DNA of 64,000 nt. Source: Hericium rajendrae. Lineage: Eukaryota; Basidiomycota; Agaricomycetes; Russulales; Hericiaceae. Made by a program: the position numbers and the translations under genes. The stretch covers positions 806,001 to 870,000 of the forward strand of contig CM065889.1 in the NCBI GenBank assembly GCA_033439255.1, written 5' to 3'. This document shows, one piece after another, positions 22,366 to 35,693 of this stretch (its first letter is position 1; each line of letters begins with the position of its first letter). The notes below the pieces were generated by a model. The model was not told where the DNA came from and did not search any database. It worked only from the letters and a program-made list of their open reading frames with translations.

Positions 22366-23131
22366 ATGTCGGAGCAGGACCCCCTGCTTCCTCCTCCCGA
22401 CCAGCGCGACCCCGAGGCTGGCGGGAACAGCGCGGACAGGAAATGGCGGAGTCGCGTCGCAGAAGCGCTCGAGTCCTCGACATTCCACAAGCTCGTCATC
22501 TTCCTCGTGAGTCGCCACGCATCACCTTTGAAATTGAGCAACATTGCCAATGGCACGCGCTGTAGATTGTCATAGATGCGGCCTGCGGCCTGACAGATCT
22601 TGGCTTACACTCTCTCTCGGACACCTGCGAGGCGCCAGCGGGGCCCGATGCGCCCTGGTGGCTGGAAGTGCTGTCGGATATCTCCACGGGCATTACGACC
22701 ATCTTCCTGGTCGAAATCCGCTGTCGTTGTGGGCACTTGGCCTTCAGTTTTACAATCCATTTGGATGCATCCCTCACGCGTCCCTCCACCTGTTTGATGG
22801 CGTCATCATCGTCACCACATTTGTCCTTGAGGTCATCCTCAAGGCAAGAACGCGAGCTCGCCTCGTTGTTGATTATCCTGCGTCTGTGGAGGCTGATCAA
22901 GGTTGTGGGAGGTCAGTTTATTCTAGGCCTTTCTGTTTGCAAACTGCTGAGCGGACTTCAGGTGTTGCAGTCGGAGCTGGAGAACTCGAAGAGGAGGACG
23001 TGAAGGAGCTTGTTCGGGTGAAGACCGAGCTCGAGACCACGCAGACCGCGCTTTCCAATGCCAGACACGAGAATGAGGCATTGAGACAGCGTCTTGCTCG
23101 CTGGGAGAATACCAATGACAGTGAGTTGTAA
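22366..23131 (+). CDS. Voltage-gated proton channel (Hv1 family)
   Basis: Stand-alone voltage-sensor domain that forms an H+ channel in the plasma membrane. Start MSEQDPLLPPPDQRDPEAGG; a short cytosolic N-terminus leads to S1 with IVIDAACGLTDLG, whose Asp matches the proton-selectivity aspartate of animal Hv1. S2 contains TTIFLVEIPLSLW (Phe and Glu of the charge-transfer site), S3 contains LHLFDGVIIVTTFVLEV, and S4 is LLIILRLWRLIKVVGG, with charges Arg, Arg, Lys at three-residue spacing. After an intron (about 22912-22962) the tail VKELVRVKTELETTQTALS forms a coiled coil, as in dimeric Hv1. Introns at 22507-22566 and near 22912. Frame breaks near 22718 and 22841-22850 are repaired by adding bases at short C and G runs. 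About 210 residues, usual for the family. Confidence 0.88.
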
Positions 23132-23304
23132 GAATGCAAAGGCGCATATACCCTGAGACACGGACCATATTATTGGCTATAATTTATTGGCACACCCATT
23201 CCCATGCATGTCTTGTTGTACAACGTAGGCTACAGCTATGTATGTATGCAGATGTAATACACTGATGATGAGACCCTTCCACCCAAACGCCAACGAACAG
23301 CACC

Positions 23305-24691
23305 TCAAAAATCGTAGTCGTCGTCGCGGTTGTGCCACTGCCGCGTCACGAACTCTGCCCGCGCAGGCGACGGAACCGGCATCGTCCGCGTCGTGATCCC
23401 GCGCGCCTCGTCCGCGCGCACCCACGCCGACAGGCGCGGCAGCGGGATCGGCTTGTCGGGGTCCAGCATCTCCTCCGTGATCTGCGGGTACGGCGGCAGG
23501 GGCTTCTGGTCGCGCAGCCGCCGCTCGCGCTCGGGGTAGACGATCGAGCCGTGGAACGACGTGGGGCGGTAGGCCTCCTCCTTCGCCTTGCCCTTGCGCG
23601 AGAGCACGGCGAAGGGCTGGTCCTTCCCGGGTCTGTAGACGCGCTGCAGCGCCCACCAGGGGCGCGTCTTGTCCTGCGCGCTCTCTGGCTTCTCGATGTC
23701 TGCTTGGGGCGCCTGCTCGACGTCGCGGGGCAGCGATGTGCTGGATTGGTTGCTGTGCGATAGTGAGATGGGGAAGTTGGCGAGGATGGGTTGAGCTGTG
23801 GTTGCCCAGGCCCAGGGGAGGAAGCTGCGGTGGCTTGTCGTCCGCGCGGGACTCCATTCCGAACCACGGTGCCGAGTATACCGTGTGAGAGAAGATGTCA
23901 GGGTACTCCCCCATGTGTGCTATGCTTGTGCTGAAGATGCAAGGAAATATGCAAGCACTGAGGAAATCGTGATCGTTAGCTTGGACCTGAATCGTGCGTT
24001 CCTGGACGTACTCAAGATCCCGGCAAGCCAGCTGACAGGAACAAGCACCGTAGATGACGCGCAGACAGAGAATGGCGCTGGAAACAGATGTGAGCAGATT
24101 CACAACACACAGCAGTCTGAGGTCCTCACCATTTGGGCGGCACATGAATGGGGGTCCGCTCACGGTGATATCCACACTGGCGGCTGTCGAGGGTCTCAGC
24201 ATCGCCAGGACCTGATGAAAGCACGACATGGGCTTACCAAGTTCCAGAATCGCCATAAGTCCAGTCCAAAGACATTCATATGCCACCAGTGCAGTCTTCG
24301 CCTTGGCCCCGGGAAACACAAGCTCTGCCAGGACCCTGCACAGTACAGCCTTCAACATCTCCTCCGCTGTGCTGATAGACAAAGTAATTGCTCACCCAAC
24401 GAGAAACATCGCGAGAAAACACGCATTGATTATCAGGAAGACAGCGCCGCCTTGGACTGGCGACAGATGAGCCGCAAAGCTGGGCACATCAGATGGAGAT
24501 CGTACCTTCCAAGCCTTCCAAGCCTGCAGCTTTCGTCGCGCCGATGTTCCAGCCAGCGAACACCAGTGCGAATATGTTGAGGTATGCGATTAGAGCTGTA
24601 AGCGGTGTGCTAGTCAGTGAGCAATTATGCAGAGGAGGCGAGGGGACGCACATAGAAATACAAAACGGATGATCACTACGGGACTTCTCAT
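23305..24691 (-). CDS. MARVEL-like four-helix membrane protein 1
   Basis: Small fungal membrane protein whose layout fits the MARVEL type. The start MRSPVVIIRFVFL runs across an intron into helix 1, SLIAYLNIFALVFAGWNIGA; helix 2 is GGAVFLIINACFLAMFLVG; helix 3 is YECLWTGLMAILELG; helix 4 includes VVNLLTSVSSAILCLRVIYG. The cytosolic tail is Pro- and charge-rich: AYRPTSFHGSIVYPERERRL and ITEEMLDPDKPIPLPRLSAW, ending in RQWHNRDDDYDF at 23305. Four to six introns; their exact borders between helices are uncertain. The gene ends tail-to-tail with the proton channel, 173 bases apart. The next gene to the right is a paralogue by start, helix order and tail. Assignment rests on architecture, not on a diagnostic motif. 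Confidence 0.55.
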
Positions 24692-25753
24692 GGCGTATCC
24701 GGACGCGGAGTCGTAGATCGTCGTAGCTGTTGAGGGAATGAGAGATTCACGCAGCCAGATATATGGCTGCGATAATATGTTGGTCTGCGAAACACGCAGA
24801 GAACAGCAGGAGAAGTGAAAAAAGACAGTCAGAGTAAAGGGAGATCGTGCAGGACGTGCTATTGCATGGTACAGGACGGGTGGGAAATCGAAGGGCAGGT
24901 TGGGAATGGGAACAGTTATGCCGTTCAGTTATGCAGATCGAGGATAATAGGCCGCTTGTGAACTATGGGCAGGGCCGCAGAGAACAATGGCGGACGCTTA
25001 GAGACGCGCAGGACAATAGACGCCACGAGGTGGCATTGACTAATGGCGGTGCCGTTGTATTCTGCTGTCAAGGGCTTCCCGGCATCGACGCTCACCTCTC
25101 CGTATGGCATACTTTGCAAACAAGGATGGGCTGGGAACAGCAGATACTGGATTGGTGGCAAGGAAGTCGCAGACGAGGACAAGGAGACTCGGGCGCCAAT
25201 TTCAGTTGAACCACGACGACTTCCTAATTTGGGACTGCTGTCCTCAGAGACTCAGAAAGACGAGCTATGCGCTAAATGGAGGGAACATACGCAAAGGCGA
25301 CAATAAAAACCTCGTCGAGGTATTCCCGGTTCAGGTATACCAAAAGTTTAGTAGACTAAAAATAAGAAGAAAAAAGAGCAACCCAACAGTGCAAACGGCG
25401 ACATACGCCGAATCATCGTCTATAAACGCAAGGTATACACTAATGACCACCAACCAACGAATACAAAAAACATAAGTAATCGTGGTAAAGTCGTAGCAAA
25501 ACAGTGAAGTGTTCCAGACAACGAAAAGCAGCAAGAAGCGCACTAGGCCCTTCCGCCCACAGCGGCCGCAGTCCCTGCAGTCAATGCAAACCCAAACCAG
25601 GAAGGGAAAAAGCTAGTACAGATACAGATAACCCTTTACAAGCCTACAGCAAACGAGCGGACGGGAGGCGGCCGGCGCACCCCGGCTACCTCCCGAAGGG
25701 TAGCGCAGAATCCAGACCAGAGCGCAGAGCAAGGTCCAACCCGACAGCCCACC
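24692..25753. other. Intergenic, no gene seen
   Basis: Promoter side of MARVEL-like gene 1 and 3' flank of MARVEL-like gene 2. No coding signal recognised. Confidence 0.45.
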
Positions 25754-27266
25754 CTACGACCCAGACTGGGACTGCCGCCGCGTGTGATTGCTGATCCGCG
25801 ACATGTCGAGCGGCGGCGGGCGCGGCATGTCCGCGCTCGACCGCGAGCGGTGGCGCGGCCCCGTCGGCCGCGAGGGGTCGAGCGACGGCCGCTCCGCCGT
25901 CGTGATCAGGCTGACGGACGTCTGCCGTGCGTGCGGTGCCGTGACGGACGCAGATGTGCGCTCCGTCGTGGAGGACGCGGGCGGTGGCTTGCGTCGCGCG
26001 GCGCGCGCTTTTGGGCTCGGTTGCTTCATGATGTCTGCGCGCGGCCAGTCGCCCAGCGGGGACGGGCCCTGCCGGTCGGCCGGGCGCGGGGCATGGGGCC
26101 AGGGCGCGATAGCGGGGTAGCGACCATAATCGGAGGCTGCATGGACGCGGGCTGTATGGACGCGGGCGGAGGCTGTATGGACGTGGGCACGGACGGGCCC
26201 GCCCCGAGCTCGATGAAAGGGCGCATATGGAGAGGATACAACGACGGCACATCCAGCGCGACCTCGCGCATCTGCGCGGCGGGGGCGGGCGGCTGCGGCA
26301 GATCGCCGAGGTACTCATACTGCATCTCGGAGGGCGCAGGGATGCGCACGGGGCGCGCCGGCCTCGGCGCGAAGATCGCGCGCGGCGACGCGGGCGCGGA
26401 GTTGATCTGCTGGCAGCGGCGGTGCTCGTACCACGGGTACGCGCGCACGCTCGCGTACCAGAGCGTGTCGTTCCGGCGCCGGTGCACCACGATGGCCGTC
26501 ACGAACGCGACAAGGTACACGAACACTGCGCGGGCGGGCGGGTCAGCAGGCGGCGCGCGGTGCAATGCATGCGGAGGACGTACGGCCGAGCGTGCAGATC
26601 CACGCGGGGACCATCATGAGGCGCACGGAGAGGCAGGAGTGGGGGACGGTGAGTTTGGCTGGGGGGGCGTCAGTAAGCGGCGATAGCGTGCCTGGGGACT
26701 GGACTCACCGATGGTGCTGCACATCAGCGGCTCCGGGATCGCAGTGACGGCGGCCGCGCCCGCTGTGATAAAGAATCAACCGTCGCCGCGCCGTCTGATG
26801 AGTCTGACGCACGTACCGAGGTGCAGTGCCCACAGCAAAGTGACCCAGACGAGCTCCGTGCTCACCCAGCCCGTCCAGGCATGCCTGACGAACACGTCGA
26901 AGAACAGGCTGCGATCATCCGTCCATCAGCACCACATCGCATTTGAGGGAGTGAGAGGGACGGACATGGGAAGGACGAGGATGAGGCTGAAAGCGCCCAG
27001 AAAAATCATGAATGCGTCGACGGGCGCTGTGGACAGACGTGAGCTGTCAGCGTTTTGCGACGCATGGCGCGGCACGACGTACTGGTGATGCCCTCGATGC
27101 GAGCATTGCTGAGGCTCCAGACGGCCGCGCTGCAGATGATGGCATTGCACACAATGAGGAGACCTGCATGCTATCAGTGCGCGCTCCCACGGGCAGCCAC
27201 GGTGGCAGAATGTCAGGTCGTACCAAAAAGGAAGTAACGGTAGAACAAGAGGCTGGATGTCCTCAT
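25754..27266 (-). CDS. MARVEL-like four-helix membrane protein 2
   Basis: Paralogue of the neighbouring gene. The start MRTSSLLFYRYFLF is spliced to helix 1, GLLIVCNAIICSAAVWSLSN; helix 2 is MIFLGAFSLILVLPM; helix 3 is TGWVSTELVWVTLLWALHL followed by AGAAAVTAIPEPLMC, a Leu-Trp-x-Leu-x-Leu and Ala-rich pattern common in basidiomycete MARVEL proteins; helix 4 is AVFVYLVAFVTAIVVHRRRN. The tail is Pro/Arg-rich: EMQYEYLGDLPQPPAPA, then short SIQP/SMQP repeats, then DWPRADIMKQPSPKARAARR, ending SNHTRRQSQSGS at 25754. One base is missing from the run at 26132-26133, where the conserved-looking reading SDYGRYPAIAPWPHAPR resumes. High GC in the tail produces long but meaningless frames on the other strand. 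Confidence 0.55.
26126..26190 (-). repeat. In-gene tandem repeat (about 16-18 base units)
   Basis: Three to four imperfect copies of a unit reading GGCTGTATGGACGCGG on the plus strand. On the coding (minus) strand they encode SIQPPPASIQPASMQPP in the tail of MARVEL-like protein 2. Unit length keeps the frame only in part, so copy-number change could alter the tail. Confidence 0.6.
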
Positions 27267-27885
27267 GACGAGGAACGAGCAGGTAACGATTGTGGGGGCA
27301 CGACCCGGGGAGGTGCTTATGAAGGGAACGAAGACAGACTGGAGGAGGACCTGTGCCAAAGACGACTCTCTTAGATCTGTTCTGACCTGTCCGCCCGCTC
27401 TCCGCCCCTTAGGCTTATGGCATCTCTATCCCTCCGACACGTGCGCCGGCGCTCCTTCCCAACACACATCGCACAGGCAAATCACAATCAGTATTAAGCG
27501 TTATAATAGCGATAACGGCGTGTGGCTACAGGTTAAACGGTGAGATGATAAATACACAATGTCATGCAATAGCAAGGTGTCGAGGACAGGCTCGCTGTCG
27601 CACACCGGACCCTGTTGTGCCGCGCTAAAGCCGCCCAAAAAAGCCAGCTATCCTGCAGTATGATAATGATTTCTCCGCCCCAGCGTAGGCACCCCATTCG
27701 TCACGCGGCGTCCTCCAGGCGCGCCTCCCGCTCGGGCGGGGGCCAGTCTGCGCGGGCGTCCATTTCCGCTCGACGTCGACGAGCACCGTCCGCCCTGTGC
27801 AGAACGCCAGCGATCCACTCGGACGCGGGCTGTCTACGACTCGAGATGGGGCGCCTGCCCTGACCGCTGTTCCACGGGCTTGATA
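27267..27885. other. Intergenic, no gene seen
   Basis: 5' side of MARVEL-like gene 2 and 3' flank of the PP4 subunit gene. No open frame with coding character. Confidence 0.5.
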
Positions 27886-30800
27886 TCAGCCACAGCTGCT
27901 CCACGCGGCCAGGTGCCAGGAACCGAGGTCGAGACAAACGGAAAAGGCAGGGGGCGGGCGCGAGAATGTCGCGAAGCCGGAGGGCAAAGGAGGCGATGCT
28001 GGTGGAATTGGAGACACTTTTCCTTGGCTAAACATGGGGACATAGGACCGCACTTCGTGAGAAGGATCCTCCCGCAGATGTCTGAGGACCTCATGGAATC
28101 CGGGCGGCGAGGGCCGAGGACTCGGCTAGAGGGATCTATAGAACGTACATAGATGCCGAATAAGCGCACTATATCCGATCGTAAGGCATGTCGAACGTAC
28201 CAGACATGGAGCCGATCAGCCTGGCGACTCCGATGCGGACATTGAGGATGGTATCGCTCGAAAGTTCTGCAAGACACTGCCAAAACAAGCAAAGAGCGAC
28301 TCGGACATTTGGACGTCCTCTGACATCACAAGCGCCTGATAACAGGTCACAAAGCTAAGGCACCGTCAGCGATGCTAGGATGGCAGCCAGAAGAAGCTCG
28401 ACATACGTCATGCGTCGCCTGAAAGCAGGGGAACGAGCCAACGAGCATACATCCGCGCTCAGCTTCTCTCGGATGCGCGGATGCTCCACGAGTGCATCAA
28501 ATACGGTCGCAAGCTGGAGCAACAGCAGCGGCCATCAGCCACAGCTTTGAAGCAAAGATGGCGGAGAGACGTACGATGCCAACCCCCGCCTCCCGGACCG
28601 CCGCAACTTCATCTTGCAACGCCTTTCCCACCAACACACAAAGAGACTCCATCGCCTCCGCATCGCCCCGCACAACCCCGACCACGTCCTTCAACTCCTT
28701 CGCAGCCGCCTCCTTCTCCCTGTACCCACCGAGCTCCCCCCACCGCCCCTCCAGCATCCGCACCATATCCAGCCGCTCTCGCTCGGGAAGCGCCTCCACC
28801 AATGCGCCCATCGCCTCAATCGCCTTCATCCGCACCTCGCTCTCCGGCGCACGGATGGCATTGCGCCACACCGGCAGCACATCCCGCACCGCGAACACAG
28901 GCCCGACAATCCGCGCCATCTCGCCCGCCGACGCAGCGAGCGTCCGACGCACCTTCAGCACCGGCGACTCCGCGAGGCGCACATACAGCGGCCGCAGCTC
29001 CGGCCAGCGCTCGCGCCCGAGCGTCAGCGCGACGGCCGGGTAGTTGAACGCGCAGATGAGCGGCCGCTGCGGCTCGTCGTCGTCGCCGTCTGGCGGATCG
29101 ATCTGGATCACCATCGGCCGACGCTCGGGCCACTTGATGGGCGGGGGCGGATGCGCGTCCATGGCGGGCTTCGAGTCGCGTGCCTTGCCTAAGAATAGGG
29201 ATAGCAGTTCGTCGGGCGGCCCGCCGGCATCGTCCCGAAAGGTGTACATCACCTCGCCGAGCGCTTCGAGCACGCGCGTGCGCACGATGGGCGATTCGTC
29301 CCGCGCGAGCGGCAGAATGGTGTTGAGTGACAGCATGCGCCGCTGGGACGGCGGCAGCCGCGGGAGGATGGCGGGGAGCGCATATAAGGCTGATTGGCGT
29401 ACTTGAAACGCCGCGTCGATGACGAGCGAGTCGAAGAGAGGCACCTGCATAGAACAGCGTGAGAGAAGCACTGTGGAGCCAAATCAAAGCACCTACGAGG
29501 CTCATGACCAGAACTTCCACCGGGACCAGTTTCGCGAGGGCGCCCAATGCGAACGAGGCCTCCTTGCGGACCCACCAGATAGGATCGTGGCCAATGCGTT
29601 CCACCTCCTTCACGAATGCACACTTTGTATCGTCGCCCAGACAAGCTATATAAAAGTGAGTAAATGAGCGACTGTACGGAAGCAAGGCACGTACCGCCAG
29701 CAGATGCAGAAACCGCTGCCATGAGGCTCATGCTGCTCAGCCGCCCGAGGGCAGCCTGCTCCGCCGCAGCGACATCCGTATCTGCCTCCTCGCTCTGCCC
29801 AATGTCCATCGACGTTGTCTCTGCGGAAGACTCGCTGCTACCATTTGTCAGGCTCGGCGAGTCAGTTGCAAATGGATCTGTGGCGCTGCGGAAAGTAGAT
29901 GCCTGCGCCAGGAGGCGAAGACAACGCGGATGAGGACACCCCATCGGGAAGGATGGACTGCGTGACCGACGGGGCCCAGTCCAACGGCGAGGATGCGTCC
30001 TTAGACGAGGGCGTGGACACAAATTCCGAGGCCGAAGGCATAGACAAATCCATTGACTTTGAAGATACATCGAAAGACTGCGGCAAGGTGTCGAGAGGCG
30101 AGGGAGGCGTGGCCGGGGACATGTCCACGTCACCTGGTGAGCAGATAGACAAGTCCGGCGACGTCAAGTCCGGTGTCGATTCGTCAGAGGAAGCAAACGA
30201 GGCGGGTGACTCGTAAGGGTGTGGCAGAGAGGGAAGAGAGGGAGGAGACTGACGCGACGGGAACACGGGTGGAGGTATGGCCGTCAGCGATGGTTCCTGC
30301 TCCATTGGAGCTGGAGCAGGTGACAGCGATGAAAGCGGGCTCGTCTGTACTGGCAGGACCTCAGCGCAGGCCTGTGCTTTGACTTCCTCTGGCTTGGTAT
30401 CCACCTCAATCGCACTTCCCGGGACGTCGGCGTCATCGTCGGGCATATCCAAGCGCCCGATGCCGATGACGACCTGCTGCAGTATTTCCTGCTCGAAGAG
30501 CTGCCGCTGGTGGCGGCCGAAGAGGGTATCTTCAGACGAAACTTCCGGACTGCTGAGCGCGGGCTCCATCTCGCGCATACGTCGGAGAATGTCCACGACG
30601 GCGGAGCGTGCTGAAGCGCCGACGGGCGGGCAGGGCGAGAGCAAGAGGGTCCCTAGGATCGGCGTGAACGCTTGCACGAGCAGCGGGGGCGGGTCCTGCA
30701 TCGGATCAGCAGTCTCGTCATCCGTGACGCAGCAGTTCTGCACATGCACACATCGGCATTTCTAATGAGATTCTGTGACTGGCCAAGCTGTGCTGATGGA

Positions 30801-31717
30801 AATACTCACGGAGGCGAACCACCATATGATAGGAACCAATTCCGCGGCGAGAGCCTCTTTGACGGCTTCATCTGGCAAGTGATTGAGCATTAATCGAGGA
30901 TACCAGCGGCCTGTAAGAACTCACCATCGTCCAGGGCAAGTCCATTAAGCAGGGGTAACACATACTCGACCGCCTCAATCGGAGTCACCTGCGGCAGTAT
31001 CGACGGCATCGCATGGGCGATGTAAACCCTACAGGGCACGAAAGTCAGAGTCCGCGGAGACAAAAGGCTTCCTATCTACGAGCCACCAAATATGGATGAA
31101 GAGCGCTTACTTGTGGAAGCTGGCCTGACTGCGAGAGAAGAGATAAATTTTCTCAAGGGTGCTGAGGCCCTCGTCATCGAAGCACATATCGAGCGTGTCC
31201 GGGCTGGGAATGCCGTCCGATGGGAGCGCAGGCTCGGCATCTGGCGGCGGAATGGCAATATGGAGGTCCGGCGGTGAGCGACGGGTATCAGGAGGCGGGG
31301 ACGCAGAGCCGGCGCGCGCAGACGCGGCGGGAAGGTCGGTAGCATCTAGAAGAGGGCCTGGAGAGATGCCGAGGGCCGATGGGGCAGGAGACGTGCATTC
31401 TGGCGGCAGAGCCGAGGTATTTTCGAAGGGATTGGGTGACTCTAGCGGGGAGGGAGTCGAGAGGAGAGACGGGCGGTCTATCGGGAGAGGGCGGTTGTAT
31501 GGCTCTGAAAGAGGCCCTGGAGGGATGGCGTTTTGGCACGAGTGGGAGACGCAGCGGGAGACGAGCTGGCTGGTGGGGCAGGCTCTGGAGGGTCGTCGCG
31601 CAAGGCAAGCAGGGAGCCGGAGGACGGACCGGGCTCTGCAGAGTCGGGGTGCGGCTGTGAGTCTTGCAGGGAAAAGTTGGCGACGACCCTATCGAGGAAG
31701 CTCACTATTATGCCCAT
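27886..31717 (-). CDS. PP4 regulatory subunit 1-like HEAT-repeat protein
   Basis: Predicted regulatory subunit that targets the Ser/Thr phosphatase PP4 (or a PP2A-type relative). Start MGIIVSFLDRVVANFSLQDS at 31715-31717, then a long Pro/Ser-rich insert and the conserved DTLDMCFDDEGLSTLEKIYL, FSRSQASFHK, YIAHAMPSILPQVTPIEAVE, YVLPLLNGLALDDDEAVKEA and LAAELVPIIWWF. A second disordered insert is followed by a dense HEAT-repeat block: AAFQVRQSALYALPAILPRL, ESPIVRTRVLEALGEVMYTF, SPVLKVRRTLAASAGEMARI, SEVRMKAIEAMGALVEALPE. The last exons read LSSDTILNVRIGVARLIGSM and EVLRHLREDPSHEVRSYVP, ending WSSCG at 27886. Frame breaks: one base missing at 28100-28101 and another problem near 29905. About 1,000 residues, in line with animal PPP4R1. 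Confidence 0.82.
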
Positions 31718-32425
31718 GACCACGGGCTGGGATAAGTAAGGAAATAGGCGGGGCGAGAAAGCGGGCGACTCACTGAGAGCGGAGGGGAGATGCAGGGCTA
31801 AATGGGAAACAAGGCGGCCAGTGGCAGCCTTGAGGGTACACACGAGGACGAATATGACGCAAGAGGTGGAGGAGCAGGAAGGCGGGGAGATGAATGGGGA
31901 AGGGCGAGACGCGAAGCGGTCAGAAAGCGAGCTAACGGAGAGAATGCATGCGCAGGGGGTTGGCGAAGATGCAGGCAAGGTCGAGAGAGCGCGGGAAGCG
32001 GCTCGGAGGTGATGCCACACCGGCAAAGGCAGAAATGCGGGAACGGTGTCGGTTATTTAGCGACACGGTGGACAAGGACGGCGATGGGAAGAACAGAGGG
32101 ACTAGGTAGGATGGTGGAGGGAGGGAAGCAAGACTTGGAAATAGAAAAAGGACGGGGACAGGCAGCGCACTCGGAATTGTTTGGCGGAGGCAGAGGTCGA
32201 GCCAGAGCACCAAGTTCCTTTACCCAAATACTCCAATACAATGACGGCACTCCCCGTCTTGCCCAATCAACTGCTGTTCCTGCCTCTGATGTCATATCGT
32301 GCCTAGGCCTCTTTCCGTCAATGTCTTCCATTCGCTGACGTAATACACGATCCATCTATCTACTGCAGCCACCAAACCTACACCTAGCCTATGTACTCGT
32401 AGTACAGATACACCTCCAGCTCCTG
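31718..32425. other. Upstream region of the PP4 subunit gene
   Basis: About 700 bases between two genes on the same strand. A 178-codon plus-strand frame (31802-32338) is purine-biased and featureless; I treat it as chance. Confidence 0.45.
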
Positions 32426-34146
<1,721 letters not shown>

Positions 34147-35211
34147 GGCGAGTGCAGAAACAGTAAACACGACACGATCCGAAGTGTGGGGCGGACAGAT
34201 GGCAATCGGATGGCGACCGCGCAGACAGACGCAAAGAAAGAATGGGCAAATCGTCAGCAGTGTAAAACGCACATTTATGGGAGTACACATGCCTGTGGAT
34301 GAATCAAGTGCTTCTGCTTGGTAGATAGCAAAGACACACGTGATATCGCCTTGTCTACTGCATCCCGGGCGAGCGTCAGGTCAGCGAGCGGCCCAAACGG
34401 AGCAGCGCGCGCAGCTCACGAAGATTAGGGTATCGCAGGTAGCACAGGAGGGAATCGTGGTATGAGGAGAGGTGCGTCGCAGGGTTGCGGGGTGTGGCTG
34501 AGCGTTGAGTCACCCCGCACTTATATCGGGGTTGGAATTCTGGGCACCTAATAGGCTATCACTCGGTTTGGTACCTGTTGCTTGATGAGCATCTTCGGCA
34601 AGTCCGTTGTAAGTAAGCCTGTGCGGTGTCATCTGATGCTGATGAGCAGCCAGCGGGGGTCACGGGCGATCGTATTTACGGGCGAGGTCAGGCTGGCCTG
34701 CCATCCAAGCGCCGCTCCGCCTCCAGACAGGTCTTGGCTTGTCGGGGACTGTGGCGCGCACACACACGGCGTTGTTTGACATCGGCGAAGTGAGAAGCGC
34801 TACACACGTCGCTTATCCGCCTCTCAGAAGCGCGGTGCGGGGAAGTTCTGCTCGGGTGACAAGACCGATAGCCGTACCCCTTACATTCTTACCGAGGTCC
34901 GGCGGATTCGCGCGCGTATCTCAATCCGATATGATGCAATCCGAAAGAGAAAAACCGAGGTACAATAATATATAAGTAGCAACTGATCTACACAGCGGAC
35001 GGGGAAGATGCCAGATGGGACGGAAGATGAGGGTACTGGATTAGTGGTACGCTGTAGCTAGATGGGTCGTAAATGTCCCTGTGGTATAGCCCGCAGGCGG
35101 CACGATAAGGGAAGGCGTAACGGTCGGGCGTGAATGGGCCGCCCGCGACTCCGGCGCAGGAGGGAGGGGGAGGCGACGGGCGGGGGTGGGTGGATGGGCG
35201 GGGACGAGCGG
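34147..35211. other. Upstream region of aspartate aminotransferase
   Basis: About 1 kb between two leftward genes. AT-rich 34900-34980 may include untranslated sequence. No gene seen. Confidence 0.5.
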
Positions 35212-35508
35212 TCATGCGGTCGCCATCTTCGACGCCACGGTCCGTTCGCTCTCGAGCTTCGCCTTGTTGCGCTGGAAGGCCTGCTGTCGGCAGTCTTCCA
35301 GGTTGTTACAGGCGTGATGCTCGGGGAGGCGGTGCTGGATAAGGGGGAAAGGAGTGGCTCATTAGCAACCCGCGGAGGATGAGATGCTGCGGAGACTCAC
35401 CGTTCCGCAGAAGTCGGATCGACAATGAGGACAGCTGCCTACGATGCGGAGGGCGGCTTGGTTGCATTGCTGCTCGCCTTGGAATTGACAACGTTTCTTA
35501 GCGGCCAT
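35212..35508 (-). CDS. AN1-type zinc-finger protein, very short
   Basis: Nearly the whole protein is one AN1 zinc finger, a fold found in stress-response and ubiquitin/proteasome-linked proteins. Exon 1 (start 35506-35508) reads MAAKKRCQFQGEQQCNQAAL then RIVGSCPHCRSDFCGT; an intron of about 70 bases (roughly 35331-35400) is followed by HRLPEHHACNNLEDCRQQAF and a basic end KAKLESERTVASKMATA, stop at 35212-35214. The eight zinc ligands (Cys-Cys, Cys-Cys, Cys-His, His-Cys pattern) are all present. About 75 residues, much shorter than multi-domain AN1 proteins; no A20 or UBX domain is visible nearby. A role in proteotoxic stress is inference from the family. Confidence 0.85.
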
Positions 35509-35686
35509 GATAAGGGCGTGTGAGGTGGTAAACTGGTAAGAACTAGTTATAGGTGCCTATTTACGAATGGTCAGTGAGTTTCAGCAGGAAGTGCGGACAG
35601 AGATACGCACGATGGGGACGGATGTTGTGGAGGCAGAAGGTGGGTGGGGGTGAGTTGTAAGGATGGCTGTGCGGCGCGGACGAGCT

Positions 35687-35693
35687 CTTTATA
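35687..35693 (-). promoter_or_regulatory. Possible TATA box of the AN1 gene
   Basis: TATAAAG on the minus strand about 180 bases before the start codon; distance leaves room for a leader of about 150 bases. Confidence 0.35.

Noticed and set aside
23177-24382. 401-codon minus-strand frame read as a single exon
   Set aside because: Runs through introns and changes from helix-like to Arg/Ala/Pro-rich shadow sequence; only its first part coincides with real exons of MARVEL-like gene 1.
25784-26686. 300-codon open frame on the plus strand
   Set aside because: It lies antisense to the GC-rich tail and helices of MARVEL-like gene 2, is dominated by Arg/Gly/Ala, and has no recognisable feature; typical of GC-rich antisense frames.
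31802-32338. 178-codon plus-strand frame
   Set aside because: Purine-biased Gly/Arg/Glu composition with no domain; lies in the promoter of the PP4 subunit gene.
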